The notes under the pieces are model-generated. The model ran no database searches, had not been told where the DNA came from, and saw only the letters and a program-made list of their open reading frames with translations. A stretch of DNA of 64,000 nt, from the NCBI GenBank assembly GCA_934481445.1, contig CAKSPC010000003.1, positions 1 to 64,000 on the forward strand, given 5' to 3'. Both the position numbers and the translations under genes were made by a program. Within the stretch, counting starts at the first letter, position 1, and each line of letters starts with the position of its first letter. This DNA is from an uncultured Oscillospiraceae bacterium. Its GTDB lineage: Bacteria; Bacillota; Clostridia; Oscillospirales; Ruminococcaceae. Positions 1 to 8,440 of this stretch are shown here, piece after piece.

Positions 1-30
1 GTCACCCTTGAGCTGAGGCAAAAAACGGAT

Positions 31-52
31 TTAAAAAGCCCGCTTCGCGGGC
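31..52 (-). terminator. Intrinsic terminator downstream of metK
   Basis: On the minus strand GCCCGC-gaa-GCGGGC forms a six-pair GC stem and is followed by TTTTTAA. It sits about 60 bases past the metK stop. A second 10-base inverted repeat (79-102, GTCCCCCTTC/GAAGGGGGAC) lies between the stop and this hairpin but has no T-run. Confidence 0.7.
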
Positions 53-108
53 AAATACTATTTTTTCGACAAGCTGAGTCCCCCTTCATGGGAAGGGGGA
101 CAAATTTA

Positions 109-1284
109 TCAGTTCATCGCTGCCTTGAGAGCGTCGACCTTGTCGACCTTTTCCCATGCAACGCCGAGCTCCTCCCTGCCGAGGTGGCCGTACGCTGCAA
201 GCGCCTTGTACTGCGGCTTGCGCAGGTCAAGCTCCTTGATGATAGCAGCAGGCCGCAGGTCGAATACCTTTGTTACCGATTCTGCTATCTTGTCGTCCGC
301 AGCCTTGCCTGTGCCGAATGTGTCAACCATTACGGATACGGGGTGCGCAACGCCTATCGCATACGCAAGCTGTACCTCAGCCTTGTCCGCAAGACCTGCC
401 GCAACTATGTTCTTCGCAACGTAGCGCGCCATGTACGCCGCAGAACGGTCTACCTTTGTCGGATCCTTACCGGAGAAGGCACCGCCGCCGTGGCGGGAAT
501 ATCCGCCATAGGTATCAACGATTATCTTTCTGCCCGTAAGGCCGCTGTCGCCCATAGGACCGCCGACTACAAAACGTCCTGTCGGGTTCACAAAATATTT
601 GGTGTTCTCGTCAAGCAGCTCTGCGGGAACGGTGGTCTTTACGACCTTTTCAATGATGTCTGCGCGTATCTGCTCCAGAGAAGCGCTGGCAAGGTGCTGA
701 GAGGATACTACGACAGTATCAACACGGGTGGGCTTGCCTGCGTCGTATTCTACCGTTACCTGCGTCTTTCCGTCGGGAAGAAGATAGGGCAGCGTGCCGT
801 CCTTGCGGACTTCTGTAAGCTTTTTTGCAAGCTTGTGCGCAAGGCTGATGGGAAGCGGCATGAGCTCGGGGGTTTCGTTGCAGGCATAACCGAACATCAT
901 TCCCTGATCGCCCGCGCCGGTGTCGTTTTCGTTCTTGTCCCTGCCCTCGAGAGCGTTGTTTACGCCCATGGCGATATCGGGGGACTGCTTGTCTATGGTG
1001 GTGAATACCGCGCAGGAATCGGCGTCGAAACCGTATTCGCTGTTGGTGTAGCCTATCTCGCGGACGGTGTCGCGGACAATTCTGGAGATGTCGATGTTGG
1101 CTGTGGTGGTGATTTCGCCCATTACCATTACCATACCTGTGGTGCAGGTGGTTTCGCAGGCAACTCTGCCCATGGGGTCCTGCGCAAGGATGGCGTCGAG
1201 GACGGCGTCGGAGATGTTGTCGCAGATTTTGTCGGGATGACCCTCTGTAACGCTCTCAGAGGTGAAAAGCATTCTGTTTTCCAT
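109..1284 (-). CDS. metK: S-adenosylmethionine synthetase
   Basis: Makes S-adenosylmethionine from methionine and ATP in the cytosol. The 391-aa protein has the family length and landmarks: the N-terminal [13 protein letters not shown] methionine/ATP site, [10 protein letters not shown] about one third in, the glycine-rich [16 protein letters not shown] loop, and a C-terminal GHLGRE. The ORF is open further upstream, but ATG at 1284 (MENRMLF) is preceded by AAAGGAAG at good spacing and matches the usual N-terminus, so the 17 upstream codons are leader RNA. Transcription is controlled by the SAM-I riboswitch at 1368-1488, so the product represses its own gene. Monocistronic, with a terminator at 31-52. 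Confidence 0.98.
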   Translation of the reverse strand: MENRMLFTSESVTEGHPDKICDNISDAVLDAILAQDPMGRVACETTCTTGMVMVMGEITTTANIDISRIVRDTVREIGYTNSEYGFDADSCAVFTTIDKQSPDIAMGVNNALEGRDKNENDTGAGDQGMMFGYACNETPELMPLPISLAHKLAKKLTEVRKDGTLPYLLPDGKTQVTVEYDAGKPTRVDTVVVSSQHLASASLEQIRADIIEKVVKTTVPAELLDENTKYFVNPTGRFVVGGPMGDSGLTGRKIIVDTYGGYSRHGGGAFSGKDPTKVDRSAAYMARYVAKNIVAAGLADKAEVQLAYAIGVAHPVSVMVDTFGTGKAADDKIAESVTKVFDLRPAAIIKELDLRKPQYKALAAYGHLGREELGVAWEKVDKVDALKAAMN

Positions 1285-1323
1285 GTTCTTCCTTTCTTTA
1301 TATAACACATATGTACCGATAAC

Positions 1324-1349
1324 AAAAAAACTCACTCCTAAGGAGTGAG
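1324..1349 (-). terminator. Riboswitch-controlled terminator of metK
   Basis: On the minus strand CTCACTCCTT-AGGAGTGAG folds into a near-perfect hairpin followed by seven T. Its 5' arm (TCACTCCTT) is also complementary to AAGGAGTGA at 1361-1369 just after the aptamer P1 strand. The two pairings are exclusive, which is the terminator/antiterminator switch expected of an S-box expression platform. Confidence 0.9.
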
Positions 1350-1367
1350 CAACGATCGTTTTTCACT

Positions 1368-1488
1368 CCTTATCTCTCGGAATACCCGCAGGAAGTAGCA
1401 CCTTTTCCGCGGTGAGGCGGATAGGTTGCCGGGCTGCATAGGGACCAGTCCCCCGCTGAGAAAGCACGCAGCCGCTCTTGATAAGGTT
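1368..1488 (-). promoter_or_regulatory. SAM-I (S-box) riboswitch aptamer
   Basis: Reading the minus strand, the leader begins CCTTATCAAGAGCGG and continues with GGGGGACTGGTCCC, then GCAGCCCGGCAACCT, AAGGTGCTACTTCCTGCGGG, and closes with GAGAGATAAGG pairing with the start. These are the conserved P1, P2 kink-turn, P3/J3-4 and P4 elements of the SAM-I class. It lies between the promoter (1502-1530) and metK. Excess SAM should stabilise P1 and free the terminator at 1324-1349. The assignment rests on sequence signature and position. Confidence 0.95.
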
Positions 1489-1501
1489 TTTTGTCGTATA
1501 C

Positions 1502-1530
1502 AGTATAGCATATCTATGGGCGTCTGTCAA
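1502..1530 (-). promoter_or_regulatory. SigA promoter of metK riboswitch transcript
   Basis: TTGACA (1525-1530), a 17-base spacer and TATACT (1502-1507) on the minus strand, placing the start of transcription just before the riboswitch. Confidence 0.88.
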
Positions 1531-1596
1531 TAGTAAAGTGGGGGATTTGTGGGGATTTTGCGAAATTTTTCGGGACGCGGTCAGCCTTTTGCCTTT

Positions 1597-1645
1597 GTGG
1601 GACACATACACGCGGCCGAGGGGCGACCCCTTCGCAGGTAAAGGG
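1597..1645 (-). repeat. Fragment of the modular intergenic repeat
   Basis: Contains CACGCGGCCGAGGGGC and CCCCTTCGCAGGT, the same end module seen at 33350-33440 and, in opposite orientation, at 47550-47625. Only this module is present, so it is a decayed or partial copy. Confidence 0.6.
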
Positions 1646-1759
1646 ATCGGTATATTATAATATCGGGTGCAAGAAAAAGGTAGACTTCGTACAAACTTTC
1701 GTGTAAAATGTAATTACCACAAAACAAAAGACACGTAGAAAAGAACGAAGCCCTACAAA

Positions 1760-2255
1760 CATTTTACACTATCAGAACGAAATGGTCTGCCACAACTTTA
1801 GTCCGAAGGGAAGAGTTATCGAGAAATTGCGAAGTTATTATGGAGAAACCCATCAACAATAAGCCGTGAGGTAAGGCGAAACTGCAGCTATGGAAAGAAG
1901 CGCTATAATGCGTGGCGGGCAACATTTCTTTACATACTCAGATGAAGACAAAGCGTAAGGAAGAATCTGAATACCGAACCGTGCAAACGACAATAATACC
2001 CACGAAAGTGAGATATTGCACATGAAAGGAACACACGGATCAGACGAGCGGGAGATGAAACCGGTGAAGCTGCTGATGGCGGATTGACGGACAACCGGCG
2101 ACATCCTTCGGTTCTTCTATCCAAAAGGTACTGATTTCCTAAAGGTATCCGAGGATGATTTTCAAAATGTTATTCACCTTATTAACTCTCGTCCCGGGAA
2201 ATGCCTCGGTTTTCTCTTTCATCTCGAATTTTTATCTTCTAATTGTTGCACATGA
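1760..2255 (+). pseudogene. Decayed IS30-family transposase
   Basis: Two separate stretches match the ends of an IS30-type transposase. At 1805-1924 one frame reads SYREIAKLLWRNPSTISREV followed by RRNCSYGKKRYNAWRAT, the family's N-terminal helix-turn-helix. At 2103-2255 another frame reads RFFYPKGTDF, then INSRPGKCLG, and stops after NCCT, the family's C-terminus. An N-terminal LSERNE-like piece at about 1766 is in yet another frame. The catalytic DDE core between the halves is missing or scrambled, so this is a dead remnant with an internal deletion and frameshifts. I could not define its terminal inverted repeats. Confidence 0.82.
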
Positions 2256-2330
2256 CTTGATGATTTACCCACATCACCCATTTCGCCGCGGTGTGAATGC
2301 CGCAAAGGCGAAAGGTGCTTATACGGTTTT

Positions 2331-3602
2331 TCACTCCGTTATACTAAATCCATTCTCCCCCATAGTGATCCTGGTCCCGACAAAAACAGGCACCGCGCCA
2401 TTCGGCGGGACTATCTTTTCCGTTCCGTTCGGAAGAACGCACTGCCACTCACTGTCCGAAAGGTTCTTCAGCCCCCACAGGGCAGGATTAAGCTTATTCC
2501 TTACCACCTCGGCGGTGACATTCACGTTCTCATCAAAAAGCTCCGCGCCGTCGAACAGGAGCACCCTGCTCTTTCCGCCGACAAGCTCCAGCGGCTTCGG
2601 GTAATGCTTACCGCAGGGGCAGACGACTTTGCCCTCTTCGTCTGGCACGGATGTAGGATAGAACCCCTGCGCGCCGCACGGGCAGGCGGTTATATCCCCG
2701 CGAAGTCTTATCAGCAGATCCAGCCACTGCTTTTCGATGAGCCTTTTCTGCGGCTCGAAAAGCCCCGTGGTGAACGAATATGTGAATGCCTCACGGATAT
2801 AATCGGGCATTATCTTCCAGAATTTTATGATATTGTTGTGCACCCCGCGGACGGGCCGGTTGCTGTCGTCGTTCGGGTCGTATACGAACATAGGGTCGAA
2901 GCCATAGTGCCGCCGCTCCGCCTCTTCCGTAAGGCACACGCTTTTCAGAACGCGGCTGCCCTCCAGCGGGTCGCCGCGCAGCAGCAGGCGGAACAGCACC
3001 ACCGCCAGGGAATAGCGGTCGGTGTATTTATCGGGGGCTTTCTCTCCGCGCACCACCTCGGGCGCCATATAGCCGGGCTTTCCCGCAATGCCGAGGTGCT
3101 CGCCGTAGGGCGCGATGTTGTCGCAGTCGCATATCAGCACATCGCCGTCCGTCGGGCGGATGAAAAATCCGCCGTCGTTCATGTCCTGATAGCTCTTGCC
3201 GTTATTATGCAGCGAGCGGAACGCCGATGTGATCCGTATCGAGGAATTTACCACCGAATACAGTCCCGAAAACTTCACCCGCGCATTTAGTATATCCGAA
3301 AACGGCTTGTACTCCTCGGGGATGACATCCATCAGAAAACCGAAACTTCCGTCCGTTACGGAGGTCAGCAAACGTGGCATAAGAAACGCCGCGTCCTCGT
3401 TTTTTTCTTCGGTCAGCCGCGCGAGGTTCTCGCGGAATATTTCGGGTCTGCGCAGCTTGTTCGGGAAGTACATTTTCAGCGCGTATTCCTTACCCGCAAA
3501 TTCTGCACGGTATACGGTGCCCTGTCCGCCCGAGCCGAGGACTTCCTTTACTTCCGCTGCGCCGCCCAGTTCCAGCGGGACTTTATCTCCTGCCCGCAGC
3601 AT
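2331..3602 (-). CDS. Eukaryotic-like protein kinase with C-terminal zinc ribbon, TerY-associated type
   Basis: A 423-aa cytosolic protein, probably a Ser/Thr kinase. The glycine loop is GSGGQGTVYRA (about 23-33) and the lysine lies in YALK (about 43). The catalytic loop reads SYQDMNDGGFF instead of HRDxxxxN, and the DFG position reads CDCDN. An activation-segment KPGYMAPEVVRG follows, then helix-rich C-lobe DRYSLAVVLFRLL. After about residue 300 come CPCG and CPCG pairs (a zinc ribbon) and a beta-rich tail. The start overlaps the stop of the upstream zinc-ribbon gene (TGATG), so the two are translationally coupled. Such kinases accompany TerY-type proteins. No phosphatase or vWA partner lies in this window. 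Confidence 0.8.
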   Translation of the reverse strand: MLRAGDKVPLELGGAAEVKEVLGSGGQGTVYRAEFAGKEYALKMYFPNKLRRPEIFRENLARLTEEKNEDAAFLMPRLLTSVTDGSFGFLMDVIPEEYKPFSDILNARVKFSGLYSVVNSSIRITSAFRSLHNNGKSYQDMNDGGFFIRPTDGDVLICDCDNIAPYGEHLGIAGKPGYMAPEVVRGEKAPDKYTDRYSLAVVLFRLLLRGDPLEGSRVLKSVCLTEEAERRHYGFDPMFVYDPNDDSNRPVRGVHNNIIKFWKIMPDYIREAFTYSFTTGLFEPQKRLIEKQWLDLLIRLRGDITACPCGAQGFYPTSVPDEEGKVVCPCGKHYPKPLELVGGKSRVLLFDGAELFDENVNVTAEVVRNKLNPALWGLKNLSDSEWQCVLPNGTEKIVPPNGAVPVFVGTRITMGENGFSITE

Positions 3603-3952
3603 CAGAATCCGCCTCCCGCGAGGGAATCAAATTTCTCCTCGGCGGATGTTTCTGCGGCATTTCCGCACCATTCGCACACGGTTTCGTTTTCGCCGTCCCA
3701 GCAGGTGGTGCGGCCGCACTCAGCGCACTGGAAGAAGCCCTTTGCTCCGCAGTAGGGGCAGGAAGGGTATTCGGAGGTGACATATACGTTGCCGCTTATT
3801 TCGGTATCGCCGAATTTTTCACGGGCGGCGGTGTGCTCGGAAACCTTGAACGCCCATGTGGCGTACCATGCGCCGTCCTCGCGCTGCTCGGAGCGTATCC
3901 CGAACAGTTCGTGGTCTTTTCTGCATTTTGTAAGGATTACTGCTGCTTTCAT
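3602..3952 (-). CDS. TerY-C-like zinc ribbon protein
   Basis: A 116-aa protein with an N-terminal beta-rich half (MKAAVILTKCRKDHELFGIR...) and a C-terminal double zinc ribbon: CPYC, CAEC, then CEWC with a further Cys in TTCWDG. This matches the metal-binding domain that follows vWA domains in TerY proteins, but here it stands alone without the vWA part. It is the middle gene of the Sel1, zinc ribbon and kinase operon and overlaps the kinase start by one base. A ribosome site (GGAAAGAT) precedes the ATG. The role as adaptor or substrate of the kinase is inference from context. Confidence 0.7.
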   Translation of the reverse strand: MKAAVILTKCRKDHELFGIRSEQREDGAWYATWAFKVSEHTAAREKFGDTEISGNVYVTSEYPSCPYCGAKGFFQCAECGRTTCWDGENETVCEWCGNAAETSAEEKFDSLAGGGF

Positions 3953-4009
3953 ATCTTTCCTCCATTTATATCATTCACCGCAAAACGAATCGTTCTGATT
4001 TTTTATATT

Positions 4010-5314
4010 TCAACGCAGCTTCTTCAGTATCTTCGCCGCGTCCGCATGGCCGTTGTCCGCCGCCTTTGCGAACCATTCCTTTGCCTGTGCGGGGTCTTTC
4101 TCGACATAAACGCCCTTGAGATACATAACACCGAGGTTGTACTGCGCGATGTCAAGCCCCTGCTCCGCCGCCGCGCGGAACCATCTGAAAGCTTCCGCCG
4201 TGTCCTTTCCGACGCCGCTGCCGAGGTACAGGCATTTTCCGTAGGAGCACTGCGCGCGGGCATGACCCAGCTCCGCCGCCCTGCGATAGAACATCGCCGC
4301 GCCCTCCGCGTCCTTTTCCGAAAGGCACCTGCGGGCGCTCTGATACAGCACTTCGCCGTCGTCCTTTGGCGGCTCGGGTGGCTCGTTTTCTTCGGGGAGG
4401 ACAGGCACGCCGCCCTGCGCCGCCTTGCGCCATTTTTTCGCGAGCGCCGCGTCTTTTTCGGTGTGTACCCCATTCTCATAGCACAGCGCGATGATGTTTG
4501 CCGCCTCGGGGCTGCCTGACCGCGCCGCTTTCATAAAATGCGAGAATGCTTCGTCCTCGTCCGGCTCGCAGGCTATTCCCTCCGCAAGGAAATAACCCAC
4601 CATATATTCCGCCGCTGCAACGCCGTTTTCCGCGCCGCGCAGGAACCACTCCCGCGCCTGCGGGATGTCCTGTATGCCGCCGCGGCCCTCCATGCGGTAG
4701 ATACCCATGTAATATTCCGCCTCGCCGCAGTCCTGCAGCGCGGACATCTCGAACCAGTACAGTGCCTTGTCGTAGTCGTGTATTCTGTCGAAATGCCGCC
4801 CGAGGGAATACTGCTCCGCCGCGTCGGTGATGTTTTTCCTGCTTTCCGTGGCGGAAGCGGGGAGCACTTCCGACCGCTTGAACGATATCTCGCATCCCAC
4901 TGCGCAGCCCACCGCTTCCACGGCTTCCGCCGCAATGCGGCCGCGTATGCCTATTTCATCCCTGAGGGACTTTACGCACCGCGCCGCCGCCGCGCATCTA
5001 ACTTCAAAGGGCTTGCCCTTTACCGCCGCGAGCCGCGCAGCGCAGCCATCGTACAGCGCAACGTATGCCAGCCGCCGCGCAGCGCTTTCTTTCGGGAATA
5101 TATCGGCGATGAGCGCGTCGGTGCGCCTGCGGTCGAGCAGGGTTTCCGCGCCGTATTTCGCGGTGATATAACACAGTATGTCCTTTATCCCGCGTACAGG
5201 CTCGCCCTGCGCGTTGTGAACAGTGCGGCAGAAGCCGCAGAAATCCTGCTTTGTTTCGTCAAAGTCTCTTCCGCACCTTGCGCATATCAACGTCCTCACC
5301 CCCGGTTTATACAT
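4010..5314 (-). CDS. Sel1-repeat protein with N-terminal zinc ribbon
   Basis: A 434-aa soluble scaffold-type protein. A zinc ribbon (CARC...CGFC) at the N-terminus is followed by an Ala-rich helical region to about residue 150. Then come Sel1/TPR-like repeats in two blocks, recognisable from AEYYMGIYRMEGRGG, EAANIIALCYENGVH, AQCSYGKCLYLGSGVGKD and AQYNLGVMYLKGVYVEKD. Sel1 repeats bind proteins. It is the first gene of the kinase operon, so it may assemble or report to the kinase. The start is uncertain: ATG at 5314 falls on the predicted transcription start, whereas TTG at 5290 (MLICARCG) has GGGGTGAGG in front of it and would give the usual zinc-ribbon N-terminus. Confidence 0.85.
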   Translation of the reverse strand: MYKPGVRTLICARCGRDFDETKQDFCGFCRTVHNAQGEPVRGIKDILCYITAKYGAETLLDRRRTDALIADIFPKESAARRLAYVALYDGCAARLAAVKGKPFEVRCAAAARCVKSLRDEIGIRGRIAAEAVEAVGCAVGCEISFKRSEVLPASATESRKNITDAAEQYSLGRHFDRIHDYDKALYWFEMSALQDCGEAEYYMGIYRMEGRGGIQDIPQAREWFLRGAENGVAAAEYMVGYFLAEGIACEPDEDEAFSHFMKAARSGSPEAANIIALCYENGVHTEKDAALAKKWRKAAQGGVPVLPEENEPPEPPKDDGEVLYQSARRCLSEKDAEGAAMFYRRAAELGHARAQCSYGKCLYLGSGVGKDTAEAFRWFRAAAEQGLDIAQYNLGVMYLKGVYVEKDPAQAKEWFAKAADNGHADAAKILKKLR

Positions 5315-5320
5315 AATTAC

Positions 5321-5349
5321 ATTTTACCACAAATCCATTGCCGTGTCAA
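5321..5349 (-). promoter_or_regulatory. SigA promoter of the Sel1/zinc ribbon/kinase operon
   Basis: TTGACA (5344-5349), 17-base spacer, TAAAAT (5321-5326) on the minus strand. The expected transcription start is at about 5314, the first base of the upstream ATG. The message is therefore either leaderless or translated from TTG at 5290. Confidence 0.8.
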
Positions 5350-5501
5350 TGTCGGCGCGAAAATATGCCGCTGTGCGTTCCTAAAAAACAGGCTTTTGCG
5401 GTATTAAAGTCAATAACGGCGTTCTGACATCCTGAACCCGAAAAATACTGCCAAATATCGACGTCGTTTTTTTATGATTTGCTTAAAAATGCGTTAATTC
5501 C

Positions 5502-5530
5502 TTGACTTTTAGGTTCGGATATTGTATAAT
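5502..5530 (+). promoter_or_regulatory. SigA promoter of the glycosyltransferase gene
   Basis: TTGACT (5502-5507), 17-base spacer, consensus TATAAT (5525-5530), about 45 bases upstream of the ATG. Confidence 0.88.
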
Positions 5531-5574
5531 TCTTTATACGGGTACCAACTGATATTATACAAAAAGGAAACAAT

Positions 5575-6615
5575 ATGGATAAAAAAATAACCGTCAATAT
5601 GATGTCGATGGCAACCTCCATCAAAGGACAGGGCGTCGGCTCGGCATATATGGAGCAGGTAGACCTTATAAAAAGTATGTCGGATAAGTACGAGGTGACG
5701 GAGGGCAAGCGGGTTTTCCCCGATATTACGCACTACCACACCCTTAACCCCGACTATTATCTTTTCAGAAAATTCCGCACTAAAAACGGTAAGTCCGTGG
5801 GATATGTTCATCTTCTCCCCGAAACGGTGGATACCAGCCTTAATCTGCCGAAGCTTTTCAAAAAGGTGTTTTACCGCTACATGATAAGCTTCTACAAAAG
5901 CATGGACTACCTCGTGACCGTAAACCCGTATTTCATCGGCAGGCTTGCGCACTACGGCGTGGATAAGTCACGTGTGACATACATACCGAACTACGTTTCC
6001 TCCGAGAAGTTCCACCCGCTTTCCGCCGGGGAGAAGCTTGCGCTGAGGAAAAAATACGGGCTTCCCGAGGATAAGTTCACGGTGGTATGCGCGGGTCAGC
6101 TTCAGGTGAGAAAGGGCGTTTTCGATTTTGCGGAGCTTGCCCGCAGAATGCCCGATGTCAGCTTCGCATGGGCGGGCGGATTTTCTTTCGGAAAAATGAC
6201 CGACGGATATAAAGAGATAAACAGGCTTGCGGATAACCCGCCGAAAAACCTGTATCTTCTCGGCATGATAGATCGCGAGGATATGAACGGGATATATAAT
6301 ATGGGCGATGTTATGCTGCTGCCGTCATTCGAAGAACTGTTCCCCATGACTATTCTCGAGGCGATGTGCGCGCACACTCCCATACTTCTCCGCGACCTTG
6401 ATATTTACCCCGATATCCTGTTTGATTTCTACCGCCGCGCGGACAGCGTGGAGGGCTTCGAGCAGGTGATACGCCGGATGATGACGGATAAGGAGTTCTA
6501 TGCGAAGTGCGTGGAGGATTCCCGCCGCGGAAACGAGTTCTATTCCAAGGAGCACGTCACGAAAATGTGGGATGATTTTTACACTATGGTTTATAATTCT
6601 ATCAAGACCTGCTAA
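5575..6615 (+). CDS. Family 4 glycosyltransferase, CpoA-like (diacylglycerol glycolipid type)
   Basis: A 346-aa GT-B glycosyltransferase. The N-terminus VNMMSMATSIKGQGVGSAY, followed by HYHTLNPDYYLFRKF and YVHLLPETVDTSLNLP, resembles the CpoA-like enzymes of Firmicutes that add a second hexose to glucosyl-diacylglycerol. The C-terminal half has the GT4 nucleotide-sugar site: FTVVCAGQLQVRKGVFDFAEL and the E-x7-E element PSFEELFPMTILEA. AAGGA precedes the ATG. It likely acts on the inner face of the membrane to make glycolipid and lipoteichoic acid anchors. The gene is isolated, with its own promoter and no obvious strong terminator. Substrate is inferred from resemblance only. Confidence 0.75.
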   Translation: MDKKITVNMMSMATSIKGQGVGSAYMEQVDLIKSMSDKYEVTEGKRVFPDITHYHTLNPDYYLFRKFRTKNGKSVGYVHLLPETVDTSLNLPKLFKKVFYRYMISFYKSMDYLVTVNPYFIGRLAHYGVDKSRVTYIPNYVSSEKFHPLSAGEKLALRKKYGLPEDKFTVVCAGQLQVRKGVFDFAELARRMPDVSFAWAGGFSFGKMTDGYKEINRLADNPPKNLYLLGMIDREDMNGIYNMGDVMLLPSFEELFPMTILEAMCAHTPILLRDLDIYPDILFDFYRRADSVEGFEQVIRRMMTDKEFYAKCVEDSRRGNEFYSKEHVTKMWDDFYTMVYNSIKTC

Positions 6616-6683
6616 GAAAAGTCAAGGCCCAAAACAGGTTTTCTTAAAATCTTTCCATTATAAGCAAACGGGCATAGCAAATC

Positions 6684-6727
6684 GGACTGCGCAATCGCAC
6701 GACAATAATTATGCGGTATTGCTTTAA
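6684..6727 (+). repeat. Solo right arm of the MITE-like element
   Basis: GACTGCGCAATCG-C-ACGACAATAATTATGCGGTATTGC is nearly identical to the right end of the 172-base element at 8441-8612. No matching left end is visible nearby, so this is a truncated copy. Confidence 0.75.
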
Positions 6728-6741
6728 ATTTTTATCTACAA

Positions 6742-6766
6742 AGCGCCCCCTTGAAACAAGGGGGCG
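6742..6766 (-). terminator. Terminator of the antiporter gene
   Basis: GCGCCCCCTTG-aaa-CAAGGGGGCGC is an 11-pair stem immediately after the antiporter stop. The T content after it is weak (TTTGTAG), so termination is probable rather than certain. It could also serve the convergent glycosyltransferase gene. Confidence 0.6.
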
Positions 6767-6771
6767 CGCCG

Positions 6772-8406
6772 TTATTTCGCCGCCGCTTCTGCGGGCACCT
6801 TAGCTTCATCATTAAGCGTATCCGTCACCACAACGATATCCCCGCCGCGTATCTCCGTTGCTCCCTCGGGGATGATACTCTGATCCCCCCGCTTTATCAG
6901 CACTATAAGCAATCTGTCCGGCAGGTGCAGATCCTTTATCCTCTGCCCCAGCCACGGGTGACTGCCCTTTATATGCACCTCGCGCAGCTTAAAGCTCTTG
7001 TCCTCCTCATACGGGGGCACGGAAAGGATAACGCTGTCGTGGGCGCATATTTCCGTCCCGCCGCGTGGAATGATATTTTCCTGCCCGCGCTTTATCATCA
7101 CCGCCAGCGAGCCCGTAGGGAAATGCACGTCGCACACTCTCTTGCCGACCCAGGGATGTCCCTCGGGGATAAACAGGCGCATCATGGACATCGCGTTTTC
7201 CTCGCGGTAGTCGTTGAATGTCTTGAGGACATTCTCTCCCTCGTCGATAAGGTTGAGCTTTTTCGCCGCCGCAGGCAGCAGCGTTCCCTGAACCAGCATG
7301 GAAAGCAGGCAGACGCAGAACACGATGTTGAATATATTATGCTCGGTTTCCTTGCCGTTCACCACCGCCATAATTGCGAAAACTATCGAGGACGCGCCGC
7401 GCAGTCCCGCAAGGCTTATGAACGCCCTGTCCCGTATGGGGGATTTTCCGCAGAAGATAAGCGAAGCCACGGGGCGGGATACCAGCGTAAGGCAGAGGAA
7501 TATCAGCACTGCGGGGAGCAGGCTCTCAATGAACTTGGAGGGAGTAGAAAGCAGACCCAGCAGGAAGAATACGAGTATCTGGCACAGCCCCGTAACGCCG
7601 TTGAGGAACACGACAGTTTCGCGCTTTGCGGGGATATTCGCGTTTCCGAGGATAATGCCTGCTATGTACACGCTTAAATATCCGTTTCCGTTGAGCATGG
7701 AAGGAAGCCCATAGGCGAACAGCGCCGCCGCAATGAACATGATACACTCAAATCCGTCTGTAGCCGCCTTGAAATGCTTGACAACGAACACCATTGCCAC
7801 CCCGACGCCCACGCCGAACAGCACGCCGAAGAACAGCTGCGACAGAACCAGCTCCAGCACGAATCCCGTTCCGCTGCCGTCAAGAAGCGCCAGCGCTATC
7901 ACCGTGAGCATATACGAAAACGGGTCGTTCGAGCCGCTCTCTACTTCGAGCAGAGGCGCCAGCCCGTTTTTAAGGTTCAGTTTTTTCGAGCGGAGCACCG
8001 AGAACACGGAAGCCGCATCCGTCGAGGAAATCACTGCGCCCATGAGGAAGCTTTCCGTTGCGCCGAAATCCAGCACGAAATAGCAGAACAGCGCGGTAAC
8101 TCCTGCCGTAACGACAACGCCCAGCGTGGACATAAGACACGCCTTGACCATAACGGGCTTTGCGGTTTCCCACTTGACCGAGAAGCCGCCCGTGAACATT
8201 ATGACGATAAGCGCCGCCTCGCATACGTTGGATGAAAACGCGTAGTTTTCGAACGGGATCTTCAGTACGCCGTCCGTGCCGAAGAACATGCCTACCCCGA
8301 TGAAAATAAGCAGGGCGGGCACGCCTATCTTGCCGGAAAGTCGGTCGGAAAAGACGCACATCAGCAGTACGACTGCGGTTATGATTATCAGTGCGGTAAG
8401 GTTCAT
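6772..8406 (-). CDS. NhaP2/CvrA-type potassium/proton antiporter
   Basis: A 544-aa inner-membrane CPA1 antiporter. About 12 hydrophobic helices run from MNLTALIIITAVVLL to residue 390, with the conserved MGAVISSTDAASVF and VESGSNDP stretches that carry the ion-binding Asp residues. Two RCK-C (TrkA-C) domains follow: GHPWVGKRVCDVHFP...SVILSVPP and SHPWLGQRIKDLHLP...DIVVVTDT. These usually sense ligands or K+. ATG at 8406 is preferred to the one at 8412 because GGAG then has eight bases of spacing instead of two. A MITE-like element sits directly upstream and could affect expression. Confidence 0.92.
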   Translation of the reverse strand: MNLTALIIITAVVLLMCVFSDRLSGKIGVPALLIFIGVGMFFGTDGVLKIPFENYAFSSNVCEAALIVIMFTGGFSVKWETAKPVMVKACLMSTLGVVVTAGVTALFCYFVLDFGATESFLMGAVISSTDAASVFSVLRSKKLNLKNGLAPLLEVESGSNDPFSYMLTVIALALLDGSGTGFVLELVLSQLFFGVLFGVGVGVAMVFVVKHFKAATDGFECIMFIAAALFAYGLPSMLNGNGYLSVYIAGIILGNANIPAKRETVVFLNGVTGLCQILVFFLLGLLSTPSKFIESLLPAVLIFLCLTLVSRPVASLIFCGKSPIRDRAFISLAGLRGASSIVFAIMAVVNGKETEHNIFNIVFCVCLLSMLVQGTLLPAAAKKLNLIDEGENVLKTFNDYREENAMSMMRLFIPEGHPWVGKRVCDVHFPTGSLAVMIKRGQENIIPRGGTEICAHDSVILSVPPYEEDKSFKLREVHIKGSHPWLGQRIKDLHLPDRLLIVLIKRGDQSIIPEGATEIRGGDIVVVTDTLNDEAKVPAEAAAK

Positions 8407-8440
8407 CAGCATCGCTCCAAATTTCAGATTATTATATTAT

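Noticed and set aside
88-1305. A 405-codon open frame on the plus strand across metK
   Set aside because: It is the antisense shadow of metK: no ribosome site, composition forced by the GC-rich metK codons, and no recognisable domain.
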